DNA from: Timema cristinae
Lineage: Eukaryota > Arthropoda > Insecta > Phasmatodea > Timematidae
NCBI GenBank assembly: GCA_039000515.1
Contig: JBCFYV010000259.1
Span: 62,001-126,000, forward strand
DNA length: 64,000 bases
Reading direction: 5' to 3'
Shown: one piece after another, positions 27,438-38,689 of the stretch
Layout: each line of letters opens with the position of its first letter
Numbering within the stretch: the first letter of the stretch is position 1
Translations under genes and position numbers: made by a program
Notes under the pieces: model-generated
The model's input: the letters and a program-made list of their open reading frames with translations, nothing else
What the model was told of the DNA's origin: nothing
Databases searched by the model: none

Positions 27438-28226
27438 CAGTGGCAGCTGTGTATAGGGACTGCGGAATTGCAGCAGCCCCTATTTCCACTTGATATTATC
27501 GATAACATTTAATATAATGAGTCCTTTTTTCTTTAATTCTTTCTTTATTTTGGTAGTACAATATTTTTTCCTTTAAGTTAATGTCAGTACTTCAGTAGCC
27601 ACCCCCCGTTTATGAAAAAGAAACAAAATCTTTGTATGGAATGTGTGCTTCACAGTGCCAGCGACGTGGTGTTTGACTGTTGTGAGCATTCACAATAGGA
27701 TCAGGTGGGGAGGGAGGCGGGACTGCCAGGAAGAGAGAGCACTGTTGCTCTCACAGGCCGCTCGACGTGAGGGGGAAAGGGGGGAAGTTTTTTTTCCCTA
27801 GCTGTTTGCACTAAAACCGTGTACCATTTTCTGAATGTGATAAAGTTAGAAGAGTGTAAAAATTGATTATTTTATTCTTCCAGCTATTCTTTTTTTTTTT
27901 CCAGTACTTTTATTTAACAGAAAGGACTAAATGCGCTTGCATTACTTTAATTGAAACAAAATTTCCTAATTGCCCATTCAGAGATAAGGAGAAATTAACT
28001 AACTTTTTGCCAAATTAAAACAAGAAGAATGATTTCATTTTTAATGAATAGCAGCTTGAACTGTAACAATTTAGGTTTAAGTAAAAAAAAGTTTTTTTTT
28101 GTTAAGATTTATCAAGTTCTGAAATAACATGCTTAATGTGTTTTTCCTTTTTTCAAATTTTTTAAAACAAAGGCTAAACATTTTCTGAAGCAGCACCCCA
28201 ATAATTTTAGCTACGAGCCGCCACTG
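27438..28226. mobile_element. Nonautonomous hAT-type element
   Basis: The left end CAGTGGCAGCTGTGTA and the reverse complement of the right end, CAGTGGCGGCTCGTA, form an imperfect terminal inverted repeat. The CAGTGGCGGCTCG pattern is common in hAT elements. The 789-bp body has no transposase frame, but it carries a GC-richer patch at 27,650-27,790 and subterminal GCAGCA blocks near both ends. A clean 8-bp target duplication is not visible; the left flank contains an apparent run-length error, so duplication cannot be tested here. Confidence 0.6.
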
Positions 28227-29939
28227 TTTATTGTTTTTTTCATCAATTTTTTGAGGTCCGTATTTTAAGAAGTATAAAAAATTTTAAATTTAAATAAGAG
28301 CAACTTGTAACAATAACTTTTAAAAGGGTTTTTTTTAACATAAATCTTTTAAAATACTTATTTTTAATGACTAAAATAAAATCTTTTTAACCCATTGCTT
28401 ATTTAAATAAAAGATGTACGTTTTTAATAAATGTATTGAATTAATTTCAAACCTAATTCAAAGTTTTTTTCTAAGACATAAGGTAGGCCTACTTAAGAAT
28501 GTGTTTCTAGTGTTAAAGCTTTTTTGATGAATACGAATTGGCCATTCCCTTTCTACTATTTATCTATGCCCTAGGGTTATTAGGAACTCAAAAGTTCATC
28601 ACTACCTTTCTTAAAAGGGACATCACCCATAGACGTGAAAAGGAAGGATGGTATATTACCTCCTCCCCCCCCCCTCGTGTTTTTTTAACATTTTTTGGTC
28701 CCAGCCTTAGGTTTTGTGAACGCTATTTGCGTGCATTTTACACCAATAAGTTTAAAAACAATAAACAAATTTTCGTTATCCCATTTACCGATAGATGCAA
28801 CGCCTTAGTTCGTGCACGGTGCCCATGTTAGACAATAACCTTTTCATGATAAACTTAGTGTATGAGTACCCGTGCTATGAAGGTCACCGAATTTGTTAAA
28901 GATGTAGACCCCGCATTTCATTTTTTTTTCCCTTATATACATTTTTTTTTCTGTGGAAAAACGATATAATAATTTTATGCCCTTAAAACATGTGCTAAAA
29001 CCAATTTAGAGTATTCAACTCTTTTTTTATGTGGAAGATTAGTTGAAAACATTGAGAGAAAAAAATAGGCCCGCAAATTTCAAAATTGTTTTCTATTTTA
29101 AGAAAAGCAAATGAATTGAGGAAAGCAAATCAAATTTCCCCCAAACCCTATATATTTGTACGTTATTAACTTTTGTACTTGAAAAATTTAAAAACCCCAA
29201 AAAAATGTTTTTAAAATGGTTACAAATATTGAAAACGCCTACAAAAACGTTTTAACAAAACTTTTTTTCCGTCAAATTGAAATAGGTACCTGCTAGTTTG
29301 AACCTATAGGTGTTGTTGTTAATTTTTTTTAAATTCATTGTGTAGTTGAGATTTAATTTACTTAAGTTTTTTAAAAATTTTTATTATAACATATTTTGCG
29401 GGCTATACTAAATTTTGCAGATTTAGTGATAATTTGTATTAAAAATTTCCTCTCGTAACGGTTATTGTTAGCCTATAGGGGATGTGGTAAGGGTGTGTAA
29501 CCCTTATTATCATATCTTCACACCGTAAATCCTAAAATTTGGCAATAATGAAAATTACCCTTTTTAAATAGTTGTTCTATCTAATTGTGTACTTAATCAC
29601 TTTCCCTTGTAAAGAGAAAGTTTTTTTAACGTGAATATTTTTAACCTTGAGATAATTTTGAGTTTTGACAATTTTTGTGTAGTTCTTACTCAAAACCAAA
29701 AAGGGTTTTTTTAAAATTCTCTGGCCCAATAGCTGTTTGTCCCTGAAGCTACAGCCAAAATTGTTTAGGGGATCTTTTTTTCAAATTTGGCATTTAGGTT
29801 CATACCTCCGGATTCTTTTAAATATATCGCTCTCAAATTGAGGCTAGTTTGCTAGTGGCTGGTTTTTGAAAGTTTAAAATATTTCGAAAATGGTACTAAT
29901 TAAAAATAAATTACCAGAAAATTTTTTTACAAAATCCCT
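28227..29939. other. Gene-free interval
   Basis: No gene is recognised. A 97-residue open frame at 28,538-28,831 has no familiar domain, splice context or similarity to neighbouring elements, so it is not called. Sequence quality improves gradually through this stretch. Confidence 0.45.
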
Positions 29940-30230
29940 ATCTGAATGAGGTGTCAGAATTCTGTGCTGGGGTCCGGGGTTCAATTCCTTGGTCCCAGCA
30001 CAGATTTATCTGATTACCAAATCCTTCCTTCACTCTGACAAGAGTGTATTAATCCCAACTTGTGAATGTGGGGAATGTCAGGTCTCCACCGTGGTTTCGG
30101 ATTCCACGTTAAAACTGTAGGTCCTCCATTTCATCTCACAATCACCCTACCATTACACATTAGCGTAAGTGTGAATAACCGAACGGGTAGTAAGACGTTG
30201 GTGCTAATAAATAATATTAACTGATTTATG
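29940..30230 (+). repeat. tRNA-derived SINE, family A, best-preserved copy
   Basis: The B box ggttcaattccttgg lies at about 29,977. The body reaches cattagcgtaagtgtgaataa, followed by the diagnostic 3' block ccgaacgggtagtaagacg, ttggtgct and a taataaataat tail. Copies or tails of the same family occur at 4.7, 20.0, 31.6, 32.7 and 40.6 kb and inside the big inverted repeat. SINEs of this kind are transcribed by Pol III and moved by a partner LINE, which is not identified here. Confidence 0.8.
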
Positions 30231-30299
30231 TTTCCCACGATTGTCAAAAAACCTATTTATTTTACTGAAGATAAAAAATTTTAACCTGAAAGAAGAAAC

Positions 30300-30480
30300 T
30301 ATTTCTTGGCTACGTTTCCTCCTAAGATTACTTACTAGTGGTGGTACCAAAATACATTTTGCAGCAGCTGAATGCCTTTTTTCAATGCTAAGCAGATTAA
30401 AACATACCCCCGAATAGCCATTGGCAAAAAAACTTAAAATAATATGTGTGTTATTAACACTTAGGCCTATCCAGATTTAG
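30300..30480 (+). pseudogene. hAT transposase C-terminal fragment
   Basis: One frame near 30,365-30,415 reads AAAECLFSMLSRLKHTPE, ending in a stop. This corresponds to the Ala-Glu-Arg-x-Phe-Ser-x-Leu-x-Arg-Lys motif of the hAT C-terminal dimerisation domain. The preceding bases read ETISWLRFLLRLL, like the helix before it. Only this domain fragment remains; it is a different and more diverged copy than the hAT at 40.7-51.8 kb. Confidence 0.6.
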
Positions 30481-30892
30481 TTGATAGTATTGACATAGAG
30501 AAAATAATGAAAGAATGTATTAACAGTAATTATTTCAGATGTCAAGTACTTTGTGAAAAGTGATTTTGACTTTTATGATCTGGTGCTCGTACTTTGATCT
30601 CTTTTGTGTATGCAGTGAAAGTAAATTCTACAGATTTCATTGTTATATCATATCTTATTGTCATTGAATTTATTTTTTCAAAACTAATAAATCTATTGAA
30701 CTACTGTATTTTTTATATTTACATTGTACTCCCTCCCTCTTCACCCTTGTATTTTTCACTCCACCTAGCTTAAACCTAGACATTACCTCATTTTGGTACC
30801 CCCACTTCACCTCCCCCACATGTATTTTACTAACCTAACAACTGGACATGCCATTTTTGCACCCCCCCCCCCCGAAATAAACTGTTCCAGCG

Positions 30893-30962
30893 CCCTGACG
30901 CCACCTACCCTATCTTGAGCAAGTCCTATCCAGTCCTCTTCAATTTCAGCCTATCCTTCTCT
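30893..30962 (+). repeat. Solitary unit related to the 46-bp minisatellite
   Basis: The stretch containing ccctatcttgagcaagtc, ctatccagtcc and cagcctatcc matches, in order and orientation, the unit tandemly repeated at 56,964-57,760 and inverted at 59,797-61,198. Finding a lone diverged unit 26 kb away suggests the array grew from part of a dispersed repeat. Confidence 0.6.
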
Positions 30963-31194
30963 GAGATTGTTCTACAGCCTCTTTATATCAGGTATATTCT
31001 AATGTTATCTTCCCTCCGCACTAAAGTCTACCTAATGATCTCTCCAAATAGTTTTGCCAAAAAATAAATACCTTTAACGTGATTCTGCTTTTCCCATTCA
31101 TGCAGCATGATGAAAAATTTATGTCTAAATATTAAATATAACCTTTAAAGTAAGAATATAAATGGCCATAAACTAATTTGGTATTTGTACCTAC

Positions 31195-31382
31195 CTCAAA
31201 ACATCTTGTTGCTGCATTTGCATTTGATTGAAGGTCCTTATGAACTCGAGTAAGAGGCTTATTATTCTCTTATGTTAATATGTCGAAATGGTTGAAACCT
31301 CAAACCTCGCACAAGAAACTCACACTCTCGATTTAAAAGTCTGGTAATTTCATCAACTGTGCTAGAAGTGTTATCTCTTCAG
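31195..31382 (-). CDS. IQUB-like gene, exon 4 (partial, frameshifted)
   Basis: On the minus strand an acceptor (tatgtttccag) is followed by coding-like sequence, which ends in GAG with donor GTAGGT at 31,194. The readable frame gives DEITRLLNRECEFLVRGL, matching in character the Asp/Asn-Arg-Glu ... Leu-x-Arg-Gly segment expected near the C-terminus of IQUB. A second frame later reads NNKPLTRVHKDLQSNANAA up to the donor, so at least one single-base shift lies between them. The join to exon 3 is not phase-exact with the first acceptor; an alternative acceptor lies about 18 bases further in. No further downstream exon or terminal stop was recognised. Confidence 0.55.
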
Positions 31383-31439
31383 CTGGAAACATATAATCTA
31401 TTATGATGGATCAAAATGTAAAGGACACATTGATGCAAA

Positions 31440-31500
31440 AATACAGTAATAATAATAATATTAATAAATATAATAATAATTAATATAATGTTATAATGAA
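31440..31500. repeat. (AAT)n-like microsatellite
   Basis: This imperfect run of aat/aata units in the intron resembles the AT-rich tail of SINE family A and may be a detached tail. Confidence 0.6.
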
Positions 31501-31624
31501 TAGTATTTTATTTTTATTATTATTAGCGTGTATGAAGTAGTATTGTTTACTTTTAGTTGAAGCTATTTAAGGTACTGTATTATGTTACAAGTTGAAACAA
31601 ATAATTGCACTGATCATAGCTTAA

Positions 31625-31692
31625 TTATTATTTATTATTATTAGCACCGCGTCTTACTACCCATTCGGGGATAATAAATCTTTAATTACTTA
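31625..31692 (-). repeat. SINE family A tail
   Basis: The tract attattattagcaccgcgtc followed by ttactacccattcgggg is the reverse complement of the family A 3' end with its trinucleotide tail. It lies in the intron between IQUB-like exons 3 and 4. Only the tail is clear. Confidence 0.65.
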
Positions 31693-31982
31693 ACATTACT
31701 ATAACATTCCTCACAAACTCATTTTTATAGCTACCTATTGTTAATGATATATTATTTAATGCGTTTTAATTGCATTTCAATCTATCAGTACAAAATTAAA
31801 CCAGTTAAAAATGATTGTTCAAATGAAAACACGTAACACAAAAATGAAGACTGTAGACATTTAATGAAGTAAGCCTATATTAATTATAAAATGTAAACAA
31901 AATTTAGTTGTTTCTAAATTAAACAAAGGTTGTGTTTTAGTTATCAGAAATTAAGTTATATGATTTAAGTGTTTTAACTCAC

Positions 31983-32145
31983 AGCATATTTCAGATAACC
32001 AACAGCTTCAATCCGTTCCTCTAAAGAAACATCCTCCCTGCAGATGCGTGATACAAGTCCTTAAATTCTCTTGCTCTTGGATGCTTACAGTCTCCAGCGA
32101 CACTCTGAGGCCCTTGTAGCCGACCCAAGAGATGGATTCTGTCAT
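31983..32145 (-). CDS. IQUB-like gene, exon 3 (frameshifted)
   Basis: The acceptor ttaaatttctcctag precedes the block, and GCT|GTGAGT is a strong donor at its end. Starting in phase 0, as exon 2 requires, it reads MTESISWVGYKGLRVSLETV. After a one-base slip near 32,080 it reads RAREFKDLYH, then after a second near 32,040 VSLEERIEAVGYLKYA. These three pieces line up with a continuous IQUB region (Trp-containing block, R-A-R/K-E-L/F-x-D-L/I-Y block, ERL/I ... LKY block). The two single-base shifts may be consensus errors, since exons 1 and 2, further from the noisy left part, have none. Decay of the gene is the alternative. Confidence 0.62.
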
Positions 32146-32333
32146 CTAGGAGAAATTTAAAATCAGTAATTATTTTAATACGTGTAATAATATGTTGCCA
32201 TGCCAAAGAAATTCAATTTTGCCCAGACGCCGAAATTTGAACCATTTTTTCGATTGTAAAAGGGTGCAATCATCATTGAATAAAACGCAAAATGTATATA
32301 AAAAACTTATTATAAAAAATAAACTAATAATTA

Positions 32334-32620
32334 AGGTCAGTGCACCTGACTGCACGTCTAGGGGTCTCTGGTTCGTTTCTCGGTTGGTACCTTGGGTATA
32401 TTTCCTGAAAGAGGCATCAACCCAATGGTTGCCAGGGTCTGGTTGGTTAGGCCTAAGTTAAGTTTAAGTGTTTTTACTGATTTCAAACCCTCATACTCAC
32501 TATCATCCTCACCTCTTCTCATCGGTACATGGAAAAGACTCCACGGTAAGGATGTATGATTAGTACATTGGTCGTTCCTGGGTAACAGCACATTAGTACT
32601 GGCTAATCTTTCCACTGATG
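32334..32620 (+). repeat. Possible tRNA-derived SINE head
   Basis: A segment with ggtcagtgcacctgactgc followed by ctggttcgtttctcggttgg resembles A-box and B-box spacing of a tRNA-derived repeat. There is no second copy in the window, so the call is tentative. Confidence 0.3.
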
Positions 32621-32667
32621 TAGCCCAGACGCGCTATATTATTATAGTTTCAGGACCAAAATATTTG

Positions 32668-32960
32668 TAACACCATGTCTTACAACCCTTTACGTGTTAA
32701 CAGAATATTTACACTATTACAGGAATGAAGCGTATACATGATATAGGAAATTTACCCTATTTTCGTGGAGGGAGAGTGGGAAACCAATTAGGAGTAAACT
32801 ACCTCAGTGCTTCCAATGTGAGTTCAGAACCTCCAATTCTCAACCACCAGCAAACCAAACTAAATTAAATTGAAACATTTGTAATCTTGGCCATTAGTGA
32901 GGCTCAGTAATATAGCTTAATTTGAGTAAACGGGTATTTTACTGTATCACATTTTATAAA
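32668..32960 (-). repeat. SINE, minus orientation
   Basis: Read on the minus strand the block contains ttggtttcccactctccctc, shared with the SINE copies at 54.1-54.6 kb and 58.1 kb. It ends in a variant of the family A tail (aaagggttgtaagacatggtg). It combines the body of the copies in the inverted repeat with the tail of family A, so the two may be subfamilies of one lineage. Confidence 0.5.
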
Positions 32961-33574
32961 CTGACTACCTGTCCATGCGAAGTTTATGAGAAATACCATG
33001 TGAATTAACATTGTATAAAGCCTTAACAACTACTTTTCATTATCATCAGTCGTGTAGTCGTAAATTTTGCAGTGCCAGAACGCAAGGCCGTAAACTTAGC
33101 CACCCCAATGTTGAAGGGAAGGTTTTGGGGGGCACAACTCCTCAGCCACCGTAGGCAAAACAATTCACAAACATAAATGCATCTAGAAGCTATTTGAAGA
33201 AGTTTTTAGTGGTTACTAAGGCAGAAACTTACTTAGCGCACTTGATCCTAAAATTCCAAGAAATTGCATAGAGCACACAGTAGATTTCATCAGAATTTAT
33301 TGATTCATAGTATGAAAAAAACGTTTTAACACAATATTGATATAAAACCAATTAGTTAACTTAGAATTGCATAGTATAAAACTTTACTAAAAATAAAATT
33401 ATTTTGAATACTTTCCCATGAAAATCAAACGCGTTCCCATTCGTTCCCCCTCCACTACACCCCTGATTTTCATCCATTTGAAATATCTAACTTGCACCTT
33501 CTGAATCGATTGATTATATCAGCACACGACTTATAGAACTAACTTAAATCTATATCAGACACAACATCCATCCC
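32961..33574. other. Intronic, gene-free
   Basis: This is AT-rich sequence inside the large intron between IQUB-like exons 2 and 3. No gene or repeat copy is recognised. Confidence 0.4.
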
Positions 33575-33690
33575 CCAGACGTCAATTCATCACTGTGAGA
33601 GGGGATACCCACATTGCACAAATACTACATTTTTCAGCCATACCAGGAATCAAACCCGGGACCTTTAGCTCAGTAGACGAACACAATTAT
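33575..33690 (-). repeat. tRNA-derived SINE, family B
   Basis: Minus-strand sequence aaaggtcccgggtttgattcctggtatggctgaaa carries a B-box-like gtttgattcc. The same block, with a few substitutions, occurs at 59,205-59,250 on the minus strand in the spacer of the big inverted repeat. Two copies in the window support a dispersed family distinct from family A. Confidence 0.55.
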
Positions 33691-34003
33691 TATTTTTATA
33701 AATAATTGATATTTAAAAAACACTGTTTTAGCTTTGGCATAAAATTAGTGGAGCAAGGAGTAGACTACTGTACAATTCTTGAGTAGGGCAGAACTGAATG
33801 TGATGAGCTTCAGCCACTTACACAGTAAGAAGTAACATAATGAGGATAAACCTACTATATAGCTCCTCAGTAGTTAGAGGAATATGAGGAGAAGAGCAAA
33901 ATTACCAAACAGCTCAGTGGCATGAGTAAATATGAGGGAGAGTAAAACCCGCAACACAGATTTGATCAAAACAGTAAGTAACCTAACACACAATTCTACC
34001 TTG

Positions 34004-35345
34004 CAGTGGCATCACGTCAGGGCAAGCAAGGCAAGCACTACTTGCCTTTGAAGATGTGTAATTATTTTATTTAATGTATGAAAAATATTCGCCTGTAATC
34101 ATTTAAATGTAATTCAAGCATCGTGGGTCTGAAAAAAAATCCCATACATGGCAGTGACTGTAACAAGCATGCAAGACGTGCACTGGTTTATCTAATGGTG
34201 GTTGAAAGTCTGTAATTGTCCGACTTTCACCCCATTGCTCTAGCTAGTGTAGTCCTTATTTGTGACGGTCGTGAATTTCGGAGGGGTGAGAAGGGGAAGC
34301 GCTGCAGATGTCGGGTAAAAATTCAAGCAGCCGAGCTACGACTTCTCTTGGCCGAAAGTTGACGACTAGAACCGAAGTCATTACCCCTCTCTACCCCCTT
34401 TCAAAACATAAAGGGATTGTATGGCATGAAAGGGGAAGTTAATAATGTTAAGGTACTGACCCCGTGCCTACACATCTTTGAGCCCGGTACACATGACACA
34501 ACTTCTTGTACATAAAGTTGTACAAGAAGTTGCAACCTGAATATGGCGTCGTGTGAACACCAAAACTTGTACAAGATCTGCTTTGCACAACTTTATTGTA
34601 TTCAATTTCAGTAAATATAACGCGTTTTCTTGTACAGCTTTTGATGTTGTAAACACGAAAAATTCATCTGCTAGATAGTTACTTTTGTTTTTTTTAAAGA
34701 GTGATTGTAATAAAAACAGTTAAATGCTTGAAAACAAACAAATAATTATAATTAAAGGAGGTTAAACCCCAAATATAAAGGTTTTTCAACAGTTTTATTT
34801 AATTAAATTCTTTTTCATAATATTTAGGAATGATTAAGAAATGATTTACATTAAATACTAATATTTTACAAATCATTCAATCATTATTTTTCCATAAAAG
34901 GGGCAAAAAGCCATGTTTTTTTTTTTTCAAATATTGTATGTAATCACAAATGTCGTATGAACAGTCACTGGCTAAAATATGTATGCAATCCATGGGACCC
35001 AAGATAGTGTACAATTCCTTGCACAACTCTTTGTACAAGAAGTTGTGTCGTGTGTTCTGGGCTTTAGAGTTTTGTGGAGTTTATTGTAGCAGGTGCTTTT
35101 GTTTTGATGTCTGTACCAGTGAAAGCTAACAACAAAAGTTTAGAAGTATATGTCTATAGTAAGTAATAACCCAATAATGTAAATCACAGAACAGAAGGAC
35201 GCCCAAACCCACAACTATCATAAAAAAAACTCCAAATAGCTTCTTGAAGCATGAAAAATTTAAAAAGAAATCCGTGACCTCTCTTTTAAGCTGGGGGGCA
35301 CCACTTCCAAGCTTGCCTAAGAATTTTGGTCAAGAGACGCTACTG
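34004..35345. mobile_element. Nonautonomous hAT-type element, 1.34 kb
   Basis: The left end is CAGTGGCATCACGTCAGGGC. The reverse complement of the right end starts CAGTAGCGTCTCTTGACC, and both then share a GGCAAGC block. Flanking 8-mers ctaccttg (33,996-34,003) and ttacattg (35,346-35,353) agree at six of eight positions, as expected of an aged hAT target duplication. No transposase frame is present. A second element sits inside it at 34,481-35,063. Confidence 0.65.
34481..35063. mobile_element. Nested MITE with fold-back ends
   Basis: The left end begins AGCCCGGTACACATGACACA and continues acttcttgtaca. The reverse complement of the right end begins AGCCCAGAACACACGACACA and continues acttcttgtaca. 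The terminal inverted repeat is thus over 30 bp with few mismatches. Just inside the left end the same acttcttgtaca word recurs inverted (34,502-34,534), giving a secondary hairpin. The 583-bp body has no coding frame. The superfamily and target duplication are unresolved; the right flank is tta and the left is ttg. Confidence 0.7.
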
Positions 35346-36231
35346 TTACATTGGACAGAAATATAACAAGGCGAGTAAACCCTTATCATATATAACATGG
35401 GGAGGGCAATAAATAGATGAGTGGGTAGCTTATTCATAATTATAAGTACTCAACTTATATTAAGGGAGGAGTTAAAATAAGTTGGCCTGATATATACATA
35501 AATGAAAAATACATTACAATAATTGCTGTCTGTTATTAATAACACAAGCCTGCGATGAAAAAATACAAGTGAATTGATAGCTTAACTTGTTGTAAATTTT
35601 GGTGCTGATTTAAAAAAAAAAAATTAAAATTTCTATCGCGTCACGTTTTCTTGAAAAATTCAATTTTACTTGGATTTTATGAACATTTACCATACAAAAA
35701 ATTCGGCGTTTAATTTCTTCCCTCCATGCCTGACCATCATTCTACCGTTGTGAAACTGCAGAATACCCTCTGTGACACCTCCCTGTCGCCGTCCCTCCCT
35801 CCCCGTCAACAACCTCACACTACCAATAGCGTCGCACGAATCCTTATCTCAGTTCTTTATTATGGTTCGCTGACCTCGAAGGAACGCTCGCTAAGCGAGC
35901 GTAATCTGCGGTCACCTTCTATTTTCTCAAGCTTTATTCCGGATTGATCTGAACGTGTTATCTTTCTTAAGACTGAATTCTCTCGACTTTTCTGGAGTCA
36001 TTAGAAAAGATATACAAGAGATGCCCTCATGAGGGACTCAGTATATCTCTCTTTAACACAGAAGATCGTGTACTTACGTGTTCGTAGTAAGATAAAAGAC
36101 GTGGAAATTTTTAAGTTCGTCTCAATTTTTCTTTCATGTGTAGTGTCGTGCGTGTGCTGATACAATGACAAGTGGAAACTTCATCACAGAAACAATTTTA
36201 TCTGTTGCTTTCTCTGTGCGTTTCGTGAAAC
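35346..36231. other. Intronic region upstream of the repetitive protein element
   Basis: No gene is supported. A 73-residue Pro/Ser-rich open frame at 35,726-35,947 shows no domain. The last 200 bases may be the leader of the element starting at 36,232, but no promoter motif is clear. Confidence 0.4.
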
Positions 36232-37931
36232 ATGGCTTCGAGTTCGAGACGTTTTGAAAATTTGTCAGATGACTTTTGTTACATATGCGGCGAATATAGT
36301 GTTATTAAAAATCGCATGAGGAGCATTACCGACTATGTAAGACCACTTTAAATTGCGTATTTTTGGCGTGAAACTTGGAGACCAGGACAGATCGTGGGCT
36401 CCTCTAAAGTTTGTATGCAGTGTCTCAATAATCCACGCTTATGGCTCAAAGGAAAGAAGACTGCTTTACGATATGAAATTCCTATGACATGGAGGGAGCC
36501 TAAAAACTACTCTGATGATTGTTACTTTTGTTCCTGCCATGTCCGTGGGCATAACCGCAAAAATCAAAAGCTAATCTCTTATCCTGATAATATTCCATTG
36601 GCCATACGTCCCGTTCCTCATCGAACTGATGTACCAGTACCTTTGCCTCCAAATGAATTGCCAGTTATCTCTTCAGAGTCTTCAGAGTCTTCAGACTCGG
36701 AACATCCAGAAGTTCAAGGCTCCGATACCAAATATAAGCCCTCTAGAGGCGATTCACCTCGGCCCTTTTTGCAGGTTGAACTTAATGATATGACTAGAGA
36801 TCTGGTCCTTTCGAAAGAGGCTCCTGAATTGTTGGGCTCCAGATTGAAAGAAAAAACTTATTGGCCAAAGGAACCTCTTTTTATTAGTACAGGAATCGAG
36901 AAAAGGAATTTGTTACGTACTTTGAGGAAGAGGAGAACCTGGTCTATTGTTATGATGTTCCCGGATTGATGAGAAAATTTAACATCACATACGATAAAGA
37001 TGAATGGAAGCTGTTTTATAGATTCATCGAAAAGGAGCCTTAAAGCTGTCCTTCTTCATCACGGAAGCCAGTATGTATCTGCACCAGTTGGACACTCGGT
37101 GCATTTAAGAGAACGCTATGAAAACCTGGTTCTCGTCCTCAACAAAATAAAATATGCCGACCACGGTTGGACCATTTGCGGTGATTTAAAAGATATCTCC
37201 ATGCTTCTTGGTCAACAAGGTAGATATACAAAGTTCCCATGTTTCAATTGTGAGCCGTGATAAGACTCAACATTGGGTCAAAAAAGAATGGCCGAAAAGA
37301 AAAAATCTTGAACCAGGCACCAATAATGTGATTCGGAACAACTTAGTTGATCCAAAAAAGTATTGTTACCCCCTCTGCATATAAAATTAGGTTAATGAAG
37401 CAGTTTGTCAAGGCTATTCCAAAATATGGCGATTGTTTCAAATACCTGTGCAAAAAGTTTCCAGGTTTAAACCGAAGCCAAGTTGAAAGAGGGAATATTT
37501 GTTGGTCCTAAATATCCACAAGCTTCTGAAGGATAAAGAATTTGAGACTAGCATGACAACAAAGAAAAAGAAACTTGGGTTGCCTTCAAAGATGTCGTCA
37601 GTAAATTTCTTGGTAATTACAAGGATCCTGACTATAAATCAATTTTTATGAATAAGCTGGACAAATTTAAAGCGTTAGGTTGCTCCATGAGTGTCAAAAT
37701 ACATTTCCTTCACTCACATGTGGACTTTACCCCGAAAATTTAGGATCAGTCAACGAATAACAGGGTGAAAGGTTCCACCAAGACAACAAAGATATGGAGC
37801 GCAAATATCAAGGAAGATGGGACAAGAACATGCTCGCTGACTACTGTTGGATGTTAACACGAGATAAGCCTGAGATTGAACATAAAAGAACGTCAAAAAG
37901 AAGTTTCAAAGGAAAAAGAGTACGTAGTTAA
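36232..37931 (+). pseudogene. Broken copy of a repetitive Cys-rich protein family
   Basis: The frame starts ATG GCT TCG and reads CYICGEY within the first 30 residues. After one extra T it continues into a Cys-x-x-Cys segment; this N-terminus recalls a ZAD-like zinc-binding module. The 191-residue frame 36,394-36,969 continues with WREPKNYSDDCYFC, an acidic Ser-rich linker and a helical segment. The next frame, 37,000-37,260, reads FIDSSKRSLKAVLLHHG and LLGQQGRYTKFPCFNC. Beyond a stop, broken frames to 37,931 keep PLHIKLG, FLGNYKDP and GERFHQD. The order is that of a protein of about 600 residues that I know as highly repeated in arthropod genomes; its element class and function are unsettled. 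At least five frameshifts or stops mark it as dead. No terminal repeats were found. Confidence 0.6.
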
Positions 37932-38175
37932 ATATAAACTTTTGTTTTGTTTTTTGCTCAGTTTAAAATTTGTTTCAAACTTTCATGTACATATACATAA
38001 TGTTTGTTCCTCTTGGTCAATCGTCTATTTTATGTAAGTTAACTAATAGAAACAAATTAAAATAGTATGTTGGTGATTTTCTTCTAGAAACTGCACCATA
38101 ATTTAATGTAAAAAGTTTAAGCTCAAGGGAACTTTTTGTTTTTCTCTCGACCAGAGGCGGCTCGAGCGATCTGGT

Positions 38176-38290
38176 AACAGTGGTTTTCATCCATTTAAAC
38201 CTATAAAAATTAACCGATTGCTGAAAAATCAATTTTCCTCACCAAGAATTGATTATTTTACATAAATTTAAATTGATAAAAACCACTGTT
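38176..38290. repeat. Short fold-back element
   Basis: AACAGTGGTTTT at the left and AAAACCACTGTT at the right form inverted ends. The similarity continues inward (catccatttaaa against the complement of tttaaattgata). The 115-bp unit has no coding capacity. The CAGTGG ends suggest a minimal hAT-like MITE, but no target duplication is evident. Confidence 0.5.
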
Positions 38291-38689
38291 TCCAAATAGT
38301 CCATGCAAAATTGTTCGAGAGAATTCCTTTTCAAATAGGATTTTAGCAAAAATATCGATATCTATTTTACAAAAAATCTTGACGTGCTGGAAAATTTTAG
38401 GTCATTTTCGAAATCAACACACCAATTAAGATATAACTCAGCGGAAACTTATCTTGTATTTTTCAAAAACTTCAATTTCGCAGACCTGTGTAATCAACAG
38501 TCAGAATTTGATTACCAAGTAAATGGTTATGTTATGAAGATTCTCTTATCATTAAGTTAGATTAAAAATATATAATTTTTTGATGTTCCTAGTTCAGACA
38601 GTGATGCTCCAAGGTTGCAAGTGAATAGAGGGAACGAGGTGTCTGGAGAATATTTTTCAGCAAGATGGCCGCCATAGATGCCACCCCTT

